From an uncultured bacterium (GTDB lineage Bacteria; Hydrothermota; Tepidihabitantia; Tepidihabitantales; DTDR01): a DNA stretch of 61,681 nt. How positions within the stretch are numbered: position 1 is the first letter of the stretch; every line of letters begins with the position of its first letter. The stretch spans positions 1-61,681 of the forward strand of contig CALHQW010000014.1 in NCBI GenBank assembly GCA_938040315.1. The letters are read 5' to 3'. Shown in pieces: positions 38,000 to 47,853 of this stretch. Made by a program: the position numbers and the translations under genes. A model generated the notes under the pieces. It made no database searches. It worked only from the letters and a program-made list of their open reading frames with translations, and was not told where the DNA came from.

Positions 38000-39148
38000 T
38001 TAAATAGATTTCAAAAGAATTTCTACTCTCTTTCTCCAAGTATGATTTTCTAATACGTATTTTTTTCTTTCCTGAAAAAGATTTTCATCCTTTTCTTTTA
38101 AAGCAATTTCTATTTTTTCTATAAACTCCTTTTCATTATTAGCCAAATAAATCAATCTGTTTAAATATGAGTCAGATTGCCATTCAATAGTGGAAATAAT
38201 TGGTTTCCCAAAAATTAAATATTCATAAAGTTTTATTGGATCAGCAGCATAGGAGACTTCGCCTTTTTTAAAAGGTATTAAACAGACATCAAAAAGATTA
38301 ATATAATAAGGAATAAGAGAGTAAGGTTGAGGACCTAAAAGTAGAAAGTTTGGATATTTAGATAATTCTTTTATATCCTTTTTATAAGGACCGATAAAAA
38401 TAAAAGTGGCTTTAGGAAAATTTTTTACACAGGTTTCTATTAAACCTAAATCTACCCACCAATAAATAGCACCAATAAAACCAATAACCGGCTTTTTAAT
38501 ATTTTTATCTATCCCGGGCAAAGGGGGTAATTGATTTAAAGAAAGAAAAGACCATTCCTCAGGAACACCGTTAGGAATTTTTAAAACCTTTAAAAAGGGA
38601 TTTTTCGCTTCCAATTCTTCTTTAATTTTCTCATTTATTGCCAAGGCAATTTTTACCTTTTTTAATAATTGATTCTCTAATTTTTCGTAATAATTTCTAA
38701 TCTTCTCGTAAGGATAGAAGACTTTTAAATCATCTGCTCGGTCATAAATTATTTGATTAAAATTTTTTACCTTTTCTAATGTCCAAAACCACAATAAATT
38801 ATTGACAAAAATAATACTATCTTGAAAAATTTCTTTAAATTTATTAATAATCAAATTAGGAAATAGTAGTTGGAAATTTAAATAGTGAGAAATCAAATAA
38901 CGACGAGGGAAATAAATAGGAATTGCATATACTTCAATTTCAGAAATTTGATAATAGGTAATCTTGAGGGTGTCAAAAAATTTTTGGGAGACATTTTCTT
39001 TTTCTTGCCAATACCGATAGAAAATTGGGGAAAGAGCAAAGTAATAAACTTTATAACCTTTTTTCTTTAAACAATTTGCCAAAAACCAAGGTCGACCAAC
39101 AATTTTATTTTGGGGAAGCAATTCACATAAAAAAATAAATTTTTTCAT
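38000..39148 (-). CDS. GT-B fold glycosyltransferase
   Basis: The 382-residue protein has the GT4/GT1 shape: N-terminal LLPQNKIVGRPWFLAN, a middle IPNGVPEEW, VIGFIGAIYWWVDLGLIE and a C-terminal donor-binding segment (KLYEYLIFGKPIIST). It matches TuaH/GT1-like proteins that act on teichuronic or exopolysaccharides. It overlaps the flippase gene by 4 nt. Confidence 0.83.
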   Translation of the reverse strand: MKKFIFLCELLPQNKIVGRPWFLANCLKKKGYKVYYFALSPIFYRYWQEKENVSQKFFDTLKITYYQISEIEVYAIPIYFPRRYLISHYLNFQLLFPNLIINKFKEIFQDSIIFVNNLLWFWTLEKVKNFNQIIYDRADDLKVFYPYEKIRNYYEKLENQLLKKVKIALAINEKIKEELEAKNPFLKVLKIPNGVPEEWSFLSLNQLPPLPGIDKNIKKPVIGFIGAIYWWVDLGLIETCVKNFPKATFIFIGPYKKDIKELSKYPNFLLLGPQPYSLIPYYINLFDVCLIPFKKGEVSYAADPIKLYEYLIFGKPIISTIEWQSDSYLNRLIYLANNEKEFIEKIEIALKEKDENLFQERKKYVLENHTWRKRVEILLKSI

Positions 39149-40473
39149 AAGATTTTGTAAAAAAGAATAATTAAAATTGAATTTAAAATCAAGAGTTTGA
39201 CAATTAAAAGAGGTTTAGTTAAAAGGATTTTGAAACGAAAAATTATTGAAAAAACTTGAAAAAGATAAGCAATATAAAAACTTATTCCTGCTCCCAAGGC
39301 ACCATATTTATAAGTAAAGAAGTAGACTGAAAGAATAAGAATAGAAAACCATACGCTATTAAAAAAAGTTGCTAACCACATTCTTCCGGTACCAGTAAGA
39401 TAATAACCAAAAATATAACCAATGTTAGCGGGAATAATTGCACCAACCACGAAAAGAAAAGGCTTTAATGCTGGCAGATAATCTTTGCCCAAAATTATTA
39501 AAATTATCTTTGGCAAAAAAATAAAAATCGGAATAAGGATTAAAAGAAGAAAGAGATTTGAATAGTTAATAATTTTACTAATAAGTTGTTTGATTTTTTG
39601 ATGATTATTTGCTTCTTCAGCAATGGTTGGCGTTAAGGGCATTCCGATGGCAATCGGAATAAAAAGCAGAAATTGAAAAAAAGTATTGGCCACATTAAAA
39701 TAGGCTACCTCAGAAAAATTTTTAGTTATTGCTAATTTGGTATTAACTAACCAAAAAGCCGGAACCATCACTAAGCCAGATAAAAAAGTTGGAAAAGCCA
39801 AGGAGAGAATTTCTTTTGCCTTCGGAAAGTCAAAATTCAATTTTAAAGAAAAGAAATTCTTGGTCTTTATTAAAAATAATATATTACCAAAAAGGTTTCC
39901 TAAGATAAGGGCAATAATTGCTCCGTAAATTTCATATCTTTTAACTAAAAAAATGATTAAGGGTAAACTTAAAAAATTATAACCAATATTTATTAAAGAA
40001 ATGCTTTTGATTTCTTTTAATCCTTGTAAGACTCCTACTAAAAAATTATTTAAAGTAAGAAATAACAATAAAAAAATGGATAGATAAAAATAACTTATCA
40101 AATAAGGTTGTTTATAGATTTTTTCTGCCAGAAATTTACTAATAGATAAATAAATAACGATGGTAATGAAAGAGGTTAAAATAACCAAAATTTGGGCGGT
40201 ATTGTAGGTCTTATTTAATAATTCTTTATCCTTTTTTGATTGGGCAATAAATTTAGTAATAATTATCGGTAAACCAAAACCAGCAAAAAAAGAGAGGAAC
40301 AAAGTTAGTTGATTTACCAAAGTATAAATGCCAAATTTTTCACTGAGTAAAAGACGTGCCAAAAATATTCCATTTAAAGCGGTAATAAATTTAACAATAA
40401 TTAAAGATAAAAAATACTGAAAACTTTGAAAAAAAATTTTTTTAAGGTCTTCCCACTTTTCAATTTTAAGCAT
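39145..40473 (-). CDS. Wzx-type polysaccharide flippase (MATE/MOP superfamily)
   Basis: The 442-residue protein has about 12-14 membrane helices and the typical N-terminal segment with ALNGIFLARLLLSEKFGIYTL broken here across residues 30-50. GLPIIITKFIAQ and the central AVAYFNVAN-like segment (SEVAYFNVANTFFQF) are family features. It moves lipid-linked repeat units across the inner membrane. First gene of its transcription unit, divergent from nadE. Confidence 0.87.
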   Translation of the reverse strand: MLKIEKWEDLKKIFFQSFQYFLSLIIVKFITALNGIFLARLLLSEKFGIYTLVNQLTLFLSFFAGFGLPIIITKFIAQSKKDKELLNKTYNTAQILVILTSFITIVIYLSISKFLAEKIYKQPYLISYFYLSIFLLLFLTLNNFLVGVLQGLKEIKSISLINIGYNFLSLPLIIFLVKRYEIYGAIIALILGNLFGNILFLIKTKNFFSLKLNFDFPKAKEILSLAFPTFLSGLVMVPAFWLVNTKLAITKNFSEVAYFNVANTFFQFLLFIPIAIGMPLTPTIAEEANNHQKIKQLISKIINYSNLFLLLILIPIFIFLPKIILIILGKDYLPALKPFLFVVGAIIPANIGYIFGYYLTGTGRMWLATFFNSVWFSILILSVYFFTYKYGALGAGISFYIAYLFQVFSIIFRFKILLTKPLLIVKLLILNSILIILFYKIL

Positions 40474-40486
40474 AAAAATTTTTTAA

Positions 40487-40514
40487 ATTATATTGAAGGG
40501 CACTTACTTTTCAA
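40487..40514 (-). promoter_or_regulatory. Predicted promoter of the flippase operon
   Basis: On the minus strand, TTGAAA (40514-40509), a 16-nt spacer and TATAAT (40492-40487). Its -35 box overlaps that of the divergent nadE promoter. The predicted leader is about 7 nt, with no ribosome site. Confidence 0.6.
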
Positions 40515-40535
40515 TAATTAAAATTTTGTTATAAT
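40508..40535 (+). promoter_or_regulatory. Predicted promoter of nadE
   Basis: TTTTCA (40508-40513), a 16-nt spacer and TATAAT (40530-40535). The GTG at 40542 is 6 nt further on, suggesting a leaderless message. Confidence 0.5.
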
Positions 40536-40541
40536 TATTTG

Positions 40542-41450
40542 GTGGATAAGGATACATTAATTAAAGAGTTAGAAATTGATCCCCAAATAACTTTTTTATC
40601 TTTAAAAGATTTTATAAAAAAATCCTATGAAAATTTTAAAAAAGAAGGAATAATTTTAGGACTAAGTGGTGGAATTGATTCTTCTTTAACCGCTTACCTT
40701 TGTAAAGAAGCAGTCGGAGAAAAGAATGTATTGGCTCTTATTTTACCCGAAAGGGACAGTGAGAAAGAGAATATTGAAGACGCTATTTTCTTTGCTAAAA
40801 AACTAAATATAAAATATAAAATTATTGAAATAACAAAATATTTAAAAAATTTTGGTATTTATGATTTATTTTTTCTAAATAAATTAATAATTCCCCAAAG
40901 AATAAAACCTATTATTATTAAAAAACTGTCTTCTTTATATCAAAAAGAAACTCAAAAACCACTTTTTTTTATCACCTTCAATGAAGAAAATAAAAAATTA
41001 GATAAAATTGTAAAGAGAATTAACGCTTATTATCGTTTTAAACACCGTTTAAGAATGGTGTTACTTTATCTTTTTGCCGATTTAGAAAACCGATTAGTGG
41101 TTGGCTGTACTAATAAAACTGAATATCTTATTGGCTTTTTTGTAAAATATGGTTGTGACGATGCTTGCGATATAATGCCTCTTTTGTCATTATATAAAAC
41201 CCAGGTAAGAAAACTATATGAATATTTGGGTTTGCCTAAAAGAATTCTTGAAAAAAAACCTTCACCAGACCTTTTGCCAGGAATTTTGGATGAGGAAGTT
41301 ATTGGATTGAATTATGAAGAGTTAGATTTGATTTTATATGCCTTAGAAAGAAAATTATCCGTTTCCCAAATTGCCGAAATTTTAAAAATTGATGAAGAAA
41401 AAGTGAATTATGTTGCTTTCTTAACAAAAAGGCATGGAAATTATAATTAA
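40542..41450 (+). CDS. nadE: NAD+ synthase
   Basis: About 302 residues with the P-loop of ATP pyrophosphatases (LGLSGGIDSSLTAYLC), RMVLLYLFADLENRLVVG, CTNKTEYLIGFFVKYG and LYKTQVRKLYEYLGLP. It amidates nicotinic acid adenine dinucleotide. There is no glutaminase domain, so it would use ammonia directly. I prefer GTG 40542 because it is placed for leaderless initiation; an in-frame TTG lies at 40539. An NAD biosynthesis gene is unusual inside a glycan locus. It overlaps the following GT gene by 17 nt. Confidence 0.9.
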   Translation: MDKDTLIKELEIDPQITFLSLKDFIKKSYENFKKEGIILGLSGGIDSSLTAYLCKEAVGEKNVLALILPERDSEKENIEDAIFFAKKLNIKYKIIEITKYLKNFGIYDLFFLNKLIIPQRIKPIIIKKLSSLYQKETQKPLFFITFNEENKKLDKIVKRINAYYRFKHRLRMVLLYLFADLENRLVVGCTNKTEYLIGFFVKYGCDDACDIMPLLSLYKTQVRKLYEYLGLPKRILEKKPSPDLLPGILDEEVIGLNYEELDLILYALERKLSVSQIAEILKIDEEKVNYVAFLTKRHGNYN

Positions 41451-42525
41451 TGGTCGTTTTTTAACCCAAAAGATGACCGGTGTCCAAAGATATGCCTTTC
41501 AATTAATAAAAGAAATTGATTCCCTAATAGAGAAAGAAGAAATTGATAAAAAGAAGTTCCAATTTAAAATCTTTGCACCAAAAAATATTATTCATAAATT
41601 GAAATTAAAGCATATTCCAATAAGAAAAATCGGATTTCTAAAAGGACATTTTTGGGAGCAGTTAGAACTACCTTTTTATGTAAAGAATAAACCCCTTATC
41701 TGTTTAGGTAATACCGCACCTTTAATTTCATTATTTTTAAATAAGAAAATGATTGTCACCATTCACGATTTGGGTTTTAAATATTTTCCAGAAAATTATC
41801 GTTTTCTTTTTCGGACCTTTTATTCAATAATCATTCCAATTATTCTAAAATATGCTTGGACAATAATTACTGTTTCGGAAAGTGAAAAGCGATTAATTTT
41901 GAAAAGATATCCTTTTGTCAAAAATAAGATTTTTGCCATTCCGCAAGGTGGTTTTATTGAAACTTCTCTAACACCCACAGAAATAGAAGAGAAAAATTAT
42001 CTTCTTTATATCGGTTCACTTTCTAAAAAGAAGAATTTAATTAATTTTCTTTTATCTTTCGAAATAATTGTTAATAAAAATATTCCCTTAAAGGCGATAA
42101 TAATTGCTTCCGAAGGAAAAATTTTTGAAAGGGTAAATATTAAACTAAAACCAGAGATTAAAGAAAGGATTAAATTTATTAATAAAGTTAAGGACCAAGA
42201 ATTAATAAGTTATTATAAAAATGCCTTTTGTCTTGTCTTTCCTTCTCTCCATGAAGGTGCCGGCATACCACCAATTGAAGCAATGAGTTGTGGCTGTCCA
42301 GTTCTCTGTTCTGATATTCCAGTTTTAAGAGAGAGATGCAATGAGGCAGTAATTTATTTTAATCCCTATTCACCAGAAGATATTGCCGAAAAGATTATTT
42401 TCCTTTTTGAAAATCCGAAATTAAGAGAAGAATTGATAAAAAGAGGTTACGAAAGAGCAAAAATATTTAAATGGGAAGATACTGCCAAAAGAACAATTAA
42501 ATTATTAGAAAGATTAATCTCTTGA
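41434..42525 (+). CDS. Family 4 glycosyltransferase
   Basis: The 363-residue GT-B protein has GRFLTQKMTGVQRYAFQLI at the N-terminus, VTIHDLGFKYFPENY, a mid LLYIGSLSKKKNLINF and the donor-site motif PSLHEGAGIPPIEAMSCG. It is similar in layout to mannosyl- and rhamnosyl-transferases of O-antigen clusters. The start is within nadE and the end overlaps the next gene, so translation is likely coupled. Confidence 0.87.
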   Translation: MEIIINGRFLTQKMTGVQRYAFQLIKEIDSLIEKEEIDKKKFQFKIFAPKNIIHKLKLKHIPIRKIGFLKGHFWEQLELPFYVKNKPLICLGNTAPLISLFLNKKMIVTIHDLGFKYFPENYRFLFRTFYSIIIPIILKYAWTIITVSESEKRLILKRYPFVKNKIFAIPQGGFIETSLTPTEIEEKNYLLYIGSLSKKKNLINFLLSFEIIVNKNIPLKAIIIASEGKIFERVNIKLKPEIKERIKFINKVKDQELISYYKNAFCLVFPSLHEGAGIPPIEAMSCGCPVLCSDIPVLRERCNEAVIYFNPYSPEDIAEKIIFLFENPKLREELIKRGYERAKIFKWEDTAKRTIKLLERLIS

Positions 42526-43625
42526 TGAGAGTAGCAATAATTCATGATTGGCTTACTGGCATGCGGGGTGGAGAAAAGGTTTTAGAAGTCTTGTGTGAAC
42601 TTTTTCCTCATGCCACCCTTTATACTTTAGTTCATAACGAAAAGAAAATTTCACCAATTATTAACCGAATGAAGATCAAAACTTCTCTTCTTCAAAAGTT
42701 TCCTAATATTGAGAAAAATTATCGTTATTATTTACCAATCATGCCCAAATTGATTGAGCAGTTTAATCTCAAAGATTATGATTTAATTATTTCTTCGAGC
42801 CATTGTGTTGCCAAGGGAGTTAAAAAGTTTAGAAGGCAAGTTCATATCTGTTACTGCCATAGTCCGATGAGATATATTTGGGATATGTTTGACCAATATT
42901 TTAAAAAGGCAAAATTAATAACGAAGATGGGTGCAAAGATTTTTCGTCCCTATTTAAAAAGATGGGATATAAAAAGTTCTCAAAGAGTTGATTTCTTTAT
43001 TGCCAATTCAAAAAATATTGCTAAAAAGATAAAAAAATATTATAGTAAAGAGGCAAAGATAATCTATCCACCGGTAGATATCAATTTTTACAGAATTTTA
43101 AATACCAAAAGGGAAGATTTCTTTTTGATTGTTTCTGCTTTGGTTCCTTATAAAAACATAGATTTAGCAATTGAGGTTTTTAATGAATTAAATTTGCCTT
43201 TAAAAATTATTGGCATTGGTCCGGAAGAAGAGAAACTTAGAAAAATTGCCAAGAGAAATATTGAATTTTTAGGTTGGCAACCCGATGAAAAACTTTTGGA
43301 ATATTATAATAAATGTCGGGCATTAATCTTTCCGCAAGAGGAAGATTTAGGAATTGTGCCTTTAGAGGCGCAAGCCTGTGGTAAGCCAGTTATTGCTTAT
43401 AAAAAAGGCGGTGCCTTAGAAACGATTATTGAAGGAGAAACTGGAATATTTTTTTATCCTCAGACAAAAGAAGCCTTAATCAAAGCAATTAAAGATTTTG
43501 AAAAATTATCTTTTTCACCCGAGCGATGTCGAGAAAATGCGTTAAGATTTTCTCGCGAAAGATTTTCTAAGGAAATAAAGAATTATATTAATGAGTGTCT
43601 CAATTTAACTTTTCGGCTTCAATAG
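42525..43625 (+). CDS. Family 4 glycosyltransferase
   Basis: About 366 residues: [20 protein letters not shown] at the start, [35 protein letters not shown] and [20 protein letters not shown] (EX7E region). It matches WbaZ-like mannosyltransferases. I prefer the ATG at 42525, which overlaps the previous TGA, over the TTG one codon earlier. The 3' end overlaps the convergent slipin gene by 21 nt. Confidence 0.87.
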   Translation: MRVAIIHDWLTGMRGGEKVLEVLCELFPHATLYTLVHNEKKISPIINRMKIKTSLLQKFPNIEKNYRYYLPIMPKLIEQFNLKDYDLIISSSHCVAKGVKKFRRQVHICYCHSPMRYIWDMFDQYFKKAKLITKMGAKIFRPYLKRWDIKSSQRVDFFIANSKNIAKKIKKYYSKEAKIIYPPVDINFYRILNTKREDFFLIVSALVPYKNIDLAIEVFNELNLPLKIIGIGPEEEKLRKIAKRNIEFLGWQPDEKLLEYYNKCRALIFPQEEDLGIVPLEAQACGKPVIAYKKGGALETIIEGETGIFFYPQTKEALIKAIKDFEKLSFSPERCRENALRFSRERFSKEIKNYINECLNLTFRLQ

Positions 43626-44342
43626 AGAGAGAAGTTCGATTGGCAAAGGAAAGATTATTGTTGAATTCTTTTCGGCAGCAATTTCGGTCAAAGTTCCCAA
43701 ATAACGAAGTTGTAAAGCGGCTGGTGTCTGGGAAAGGATTTCGGCTGCTTCTCTTAATTTTGTGGCGGCTTGTAATTCGCCATCCGCATGGATAATTTTT
43801 GCCCTTCTTTCTCTTTCGGCTTCGGCTTGTCTCGCAATTGCCCTTTTCATCTCTTCAGGAATATCAACATGTTTGATCTCAACCATGGTTACTTTTATCC
43901 CCCAAGGATCAGTCTGTTGATCAATAATTTTCTGTAATCTTTGGTTAATCATCTCTCTTTTTGTTAATAAATCATCAAGTTCATATTCACCTAAAACACT
44001 TCGTAAAGTAGTCTGGGAAATTTGGGAAGTAGCATATAAATAATTTTCCACTTCAATTATTGCCTTTTGGGGATCAAATACTCTAAAATAGGCAACCGCA
44101 TTAACCTTTACTGAAATATTATCTCGGGTAATTACATCTTGCGGCGGCACATCTAAGGTAACAACCCTTAAACTCACTTTTATCATCCGGTCAATAAAAG
44201 GGATTAATAAAATAAGACCAGGTCCTTTTACTTTGTGAAATCTTCCTAAACGAAAAACTACTCCTCTTTCGTATTCCGCTAAAATCCGAATTGCCATTGA
44301 TAACAAAATAATAATAATAACTCCAAAAATAAAATATCCCAT
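43605..44342 (-). CDS. SPFH-domain membrane protein (slipin/stomatin family)
   Basis: The 245-residue protein has an N-terminal membrane anchor, then the SPFH domain ([50 protein letters not shown]) and a coiled-coil ([14 protein letters not shown]). Slipins form oligomeric membrane microdomain scaffolds, often paired with a NfeD-like partner; no nfeD is seen here. It is the last gene of the minus-strand operon. Confidence 0.9.
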   Translation of the reverse strand: MGYFIFGVIIIILLSMAIRILAEYERGVVFRLGRFHKVKGPGLILLIPFIDRMIKVSLRVVTLDVPPQDVITRDNISVKVNAVAYFRVFDPQKAIIEVENYLYATSQISQTTLRSVLGEYELDDLLTKREMINQRLQKIIDQQTDPWGIKVTMVEIKHVDIPEEMKRAIARQAEAERERRAKIIHADGELQAATKLREAAEILSQTPAALQLRYLGTLTEIAAEKNSTIIFPLPIELLSLLKPKS

Positions 44343-44350
44343 TTTTCCTC

Positions 44351-44662
44351 CTACTTTTCTAAGATATCTTTTATCTCCAAAAGTTCCTTATACAAACTCC
44401 TCAAAAATTTTAAGGATTGTTTTATTTTTCTTTCATTCTCCTTTTCTTTCATCTTTTTTAATAAATTTTTTTGAATATCCCTTTGGCGAAAACCCTCTTT
44501 AAAAAGTTCTTTGATAACTTTTATCTTACTAACTTCTTTCTCATCAAAATAGATTTTACCTTTTTCTTTCTTGCCAATCTTAAAAATTTTTACCCATTTT
44601 TTTAATTGGGAATCTTTAATCTTTAATTTTTCGCTTATTTCTTTTAAAGAGAATTTCTTCAT
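44351..44662 (-). CDS. MerR-like helix-turn-helix protein
   Basis: About 103 residues: [20 protein letters not shown] forms a winged-helix HTH of MerR type, continued by [20 protein letters not shown] and a C-terminal coiled-coil (about 70-103). It has no visible ligand or metal Cys. I chose the ATG at 44662, which overlaps the gpsA stop (ATGA) with GGAGG 10 nt upstream, over a TTG two codons earlier. Likely a local transcription regulator. Confidence 0.75.
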   Translation of the reverse strand: MKKFSLKEISEKLKIKDSQLKKWVKIFKIGKKEKGKIYFDEKEVSKIKVIKELFKEGFRQRDIQKNLLKKMKEKENERKIKQSLKFLRSLYKELLEIKDILEK

Positions 44663-45564
44663 TGCCAAAATTCCTCCTTTAAACTTCTTTTTAATAACTT
44701 TTTAATAATTTCGTCAATATCTTTTTTCAAAAATAAAATTTGGTAAATCCCTTCACAGATTGGCATTTCCACATTATATTTCTCTTTTAGTTGATAAATA
44801 GTTTTGGCAGTATGATAGCCTTCGATCACTCCCTTTTCTTTTTTTAAGACCTCTTCCAATTTTTTACCTTTACCCAAAGCAAAACCGAGTTGATAATTTC
44901 GGGAATATTTAGAAAAGGAGGTAACTATTAGATCACCAACTCCCGAGAGTCCAGCAAAAGTTAAAGGCAAAGCACCTAATTTTATTCCTAACCGCATAAT
45001 CTCGGCAAGTCCCCGAGAAATCAGAGCCGCTTTGGTATTTACTCCAAATTTCTTGCCGTCTAAAATACCAGCAGCAATGGCAATCACATTCTTTATTGCT
45101 CCGCCAATCTCACAACCAATAACATCATTTTGATAATAAACCCTCAGATTATTAAAAGAAAGTAATCTCTGTAATTTCTCACCAATTTTTCTATCTTTCG
45201 AAGCAATCACCAAAGAGGTAGGAATACCTAAGGCCAACTCTTCAGGAATCCCCGGTCCACATAAGACAGCAATTGGATTATAAGGAAAATATTCAGAAAT
45301 TATTTCCGACATCCTTTTTAAACTTCCCTCTTCTATTCCTTTAATACCAGAAACAAAAATAGTTTTTGGTGGAATATTTATCTCTTTTAACCTTTCTAAA
45401 ACCTCCCTTAAAGAATAAGAAGGAATGGTTAAAAAAAGGATACGACACTTTTTTAGTTCTTTTAAATTCTCTTTATTATAAATAAAAATCTTATGGTTTT
45501 TCTTTTTTAAATGGTTTATCAAAACACTTCCCCAACGACCAGCACCAATAAAACCAATATTCAT
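44659..45564 (-). CDS. gpsA: Glycerol-3-phosphate dehydrogenase [NAD(P)+]
   Basis: The 301-residue protein starts NIGFIGAGRWGSVLINHL. It has VLCGPGIPEELALGIPTS, the conserved IGGAIKNVIAIAAGI with catalytic Lys, and LAEIMRLG ... TFAGLSGVGDLIVT ... SRNYQLG. It makes sn-glycerol-3-phosphate for phospholipids and is directly coupled (4-nt overlap) to plsY, which uses the product. Confidence 0.94.
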   Translation of the reverse strand: MNIGFIGAGRWGSVLINHLKKKNHKIFIYNKENLKELKKCRILFLTIPSYSLREVLERLKEINIPPKTIFVSGIKGIEEGSLKRMSEIISEYFPYNPIAVLCGPGIPEELALGIPTSLVIASKDRKIGEKLQRLLSFNNLRVYYQNDVIGCEIGGAIKNVIAIAAGILDGKKFGVNTKAALISRGLAEIMRLGIKLGALPLTFAGLSGVGDLIVTSFSKYSRNYQLGFALGKGKKLEEVLKKEKGVIEGYHTAKTIYQLKEKYNVEMPICEGIYQILFLKKDIDEIIKKLLKRSLKEEFWQ

Positions 45565-46190
45565 TTTATTTTCAATCTAAATTTTGGCTCCTCTTTTTTT
45601 ATCAACCTTTTAATATTAGAAAGATGTTTTAAAATAATCAAGATACTAATAATAATAAAGAAAAGGAATATTAAAAAATCTTTTGGTTTTAAAAAAAGAA
45701 AGGATAAGGGAAGGGCTAAAGCAAAAGATATTGAGGCTAAAGACATATAAGAAAAAATAATTAAGACGATAAAAAAAATAATTAATGATAAGAGGAGGTT
45801 CTTGGGTGCCAAAGCAAGAAGAACGCCAATTGTTGTTGCTACTCCCTTGCCACCCCGAAAACGAAGATAGGGAGTAAAGAGATGTCCGAAAATCGCACCA
45901 ATACCACAAAAGAGCGGTAATAAAGAAAGTTCCTTGGAAAAATAGGTAATAAAAAATCCTTTACTAATATCTAATATCAAAACCGGTATTCCATATAAAA
46001 AACCCAATGTCCGAAAAACATTCGTAAAACCAATATTTCTACTACCATAATTTCTAATATCAATCTTTTTAAAAATCTTCGGAATTAGATAACCAAAAGG
46101 AATACCACCTACTAAGAAACCAATAAAAAAGGAAGCAAAAAAAATCGCCAAAATTTCTAAATCCTTATTTATTGAAAAATAAAGTCTCAT
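45561..46190 (-). CDS. plsY: Acyl-phosphate:glycerol-3-phosphate acyltransferase PlsY
   Basis: The 209-residue integral membrane protein has five helices or so and the three PlsY motifs: GGIPFGYLIPK, SRNIGFTNVFRTLG and RGGKGVATTIGVLLAL. It acylates glycerol-3-phosphate with acyl-phosphate, the first step of phosphatidic acid synthesis. It overlaps its neighbours by 4 nt on both sides. Confidence 0.94.
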   Translation of the reverse strand: MRLYFSINKDLEILAIFFASFFIGFLVGGIPFGYLIPKIFKKIDIRNYGSRNIGFTNVFRTLGFLYGIPVLILDISKGFFITYFSKELSLLPLFCGIGAIFGHLFTPYLRFRGGKGVATTIGVLLALAPKNLLLSLIIFFIVLIIFSYMSLASISFALALPLSFLFLKPKDFLIFLFFIIISILIILKHLSNIKRLIKKEEPKFRLKIK

Positions 46191-47224
46191 TTCAAAATAA
46201 TTAATTTCTTAAATTGGTTTCTCTCCTTTAAAAAATACATTCTCCCTTTCTTAACATTATAAGATATTCTTTGACCTAATGGATTATAAAGAATATTTCT
46301 ATTTTCTATTTTCTTTTTATTATAAAGTATCTTCTTAGCAATTGGTAAAATATTTGAACTAATTGGATTACTTAAAGAGGCGATAGTGGCAATTGTTGCT
46401 TTTGTTATCTCATATACTAAATTTAAATCATTAAAACCACCACCAATCGTATCACCATTTGTATGATAATAGGGATTATTAATATTTAAATTCTCTCTTA
46501 TATGAATAGCAATATAACCAAAGCGATTAAAAGAGGCATGGTCGGAGCGTGGTCGGTCAATAATTGCTCTGATACATCGCAAATTGGTATAGGTATCAGC
46601 ACAACTAATAAAATAATCAACTAATGGTTGACAATTTGGATTATTGGGCTTGCCAATAATTGAAGCCGAATCCCTTCCTTCTATTGAATAACCAATCATA
46701 TCAATATTAATTGCTGAGATAATACTATCTTCGTAAACATATTTTGCTAAACTACAATAATAATAACTTCCGAGAAGTCCCTCTTCTTCACCGGAAAAGA
46801 AGATAAACCTAATTGTCTTTTCAAAGTTATAATTACTCAAAATTCTTATCACTTCTAAAAGTGCTGAAGTACCGCTACCGTTATCATCGGCACCCGGAGC
46901 AAAGAGAAAGGGATTAGAAGAAATAGCATCATAATGGGCACAGAGAACAACATAAATACTTTCTAATTGATTTGCTCCCCTTTTTATACCAATCACATTT
47001 GGTGAATAATTAGGAAGAAAAGTTTGAAAATATACTGAGTCAAGGCGATATGCTAATAATTTATTATATAAAAAATTAGCGCAAGCAAAAGCACTTTCGC
47101 TTAGAGAATAACGGGTTTGGAAATTTTGCAACCTTAAAACATTATAAAAAATTGACTCCTGCGAACAAGAATTTACCATCTCCCAAATTAACGGATTAAA
47201 ATTAAAAAGAAAGAAAAAGATCAC
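46187..47224 (-). CDS. M28-family metallopeptidase, likely exported
   Basis: The 345-residue protein has a short hydrophobic start (MIFFFLFNFNPLIW). Its M28 domain shows all metal-ligand motifs: LCAHYDA, PGADDNGSGTSAL, FFSGEEEGLLGS, INIDMIGY and a late His in NPYYHTNGD. It is probably a zinc aminopeptidase acting outside the cytoplasm. The C-terminal 60 residues (ILYNPLGQRISYNVKKGRMY) look like a shortened or decayed T9SS tail. It is embedded by 4-nt overlaps between phospholipid genes and the beta-repeat gene. Confidence 0.85.
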   Translation of the reverse strand: MIFFFLFNFNPLIWEMVNSCSQESIFYNVLRLQNFQTRYSLSESAFACANFLYNKLLAYRLDSVYFQTFLPNYSPNVIGIKRGANQLESIYVVLCAHYDAISSNPFLFAPGADDNGSGTSALLEVIRILSNYNFEKTIRFIFFSGEEEGLLGSYYYCSLAKYVYEDSIISAINIDMIGYSIEGRDSASIIGKPNNPNCQPLVDYFISCADTYTNLRCIRAIIDRPRSDHASFNRFGYIAIHIRENLNINNPYYHTNGDTIGGGFNDLNLVYEITKATIATIASLSNPISSNILPIAKKILYNKKKIENRNILYNPLGQRISYNVKKGRMYFLKERNQFKKLIILK

Positions 47225-47493
47225 CTTTCAAAAATTATATTGCCTTTATTATCATAAAGGGTAATAATACCACCTTTTTCTTGGGCACCAATTTCGGCAA
47301 TTGGTCTTCCTTCCTTGTTAAAAATCATTAATCCACCACCCTCTTTACCCGCCCACATACTCATAACAACCTTTCCTTCGTTATTATATATTAAAAACAC
47401 ACCTCCTTTTTCGGTTTGCTTAATTTCTAATAATACCTTGCCCTCTTCATTAATAAACTGTAAACCTTCCTTATTAATATTAATTTGCTTCAT
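47221..47493 (-). CDS. Small beta-repeat protein, unknown function
   Basis: I do not recognise a named family. The 90 residues are built from three to four repeats of about 23 residues with the pattern NxEGKxxxxIxxxExGGxxxIY, alternating Gly turns and beta strands, as in a small beta-solenoid or sheet stack. It has no signal peptide. Its ATG overlaps the stop of the acidic gene by 1 nt (TAATG) and its own end overlaps the peptidase gene. Confidence 0.7.
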   Translation of the reverse strand: MKQININKEGLQFINEEGKVLLEIKQTEKGGVFLIYNNEGKVVMSMWAGKEGGGLMIFNKEGRPIAEIGAQEKGGIITLYDNKGNIIFER

Positions 47494-47816
47494 TAATCCT
47501 CATCAAAATCTTCCTCTTCTTCCTCATCGTCAAAATCCTCGTCTTCTTCCTCATCATCAAACTCTTCCTCTTCTTCCTCATCATAATCTTCATCCTCTTC
47601 TTCATCATCAAAATCTTCCTCTTCTTCATCGTCGTCAAAATCCTCGTTCTCTTCATCTTCGTCAAAGTCTTCGTCTTCGTATTCTTCCTCTTCGTATTCT
47701 TCTTCTTCGTCGTCTTCGTATTCCTCTTCTAACAAGAAGATTTCTGGAAGGAAGAATTTCTTTTCTTCTTTTTCTTCTAAAATATCACTTAATAAAAATA
47801 ATTTGTTTTTATCCAT
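47493..47816 (-). CDS. Highly acidic Asp/Glu-repeat protein
   Basis: The 107-residue protein starts MDKNKLFLLSDILEEKEEKK; from about residue 30 it is nearly pure Asp, Glu, Tyr and Phe, in repeats like EEEDFDDEEEDEDYDE. The DNA is a degenerate repeat of TCATC/TTCTTCC units. AAAGGAGG precedes the ATG, which supports real expression. Such tracts may bind divalent cations or basic proteins, but no function can be assigned. It heads the operon down to the slipin gene. Confidence 0.65.
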   Translation of the reverse strand: MDKNKLFLLSDILEEKEEKKFFLPEIFLLEEEYEDDEEEEYEEEEYEDEDFDEDEENEDFDDDEEEEDFDDEEEDEDYDEEEEEEFDDEEEDEDFDDEEEEEDFDED

Positions 47817-47853
47817 CTTAACCTCCTTTTAATAATTTATAATTTATCTTTTT

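Noticed and set aside
47480-47821. ORFs in other frames over the acidic repeat (Lys/Arg-rich and His/Leu/Pro-rich)
   Set aside because: They are by-products of the TC-rich repeat; only the Asp/Glu frame has a matching AAAGGAGG site and operon overlap.
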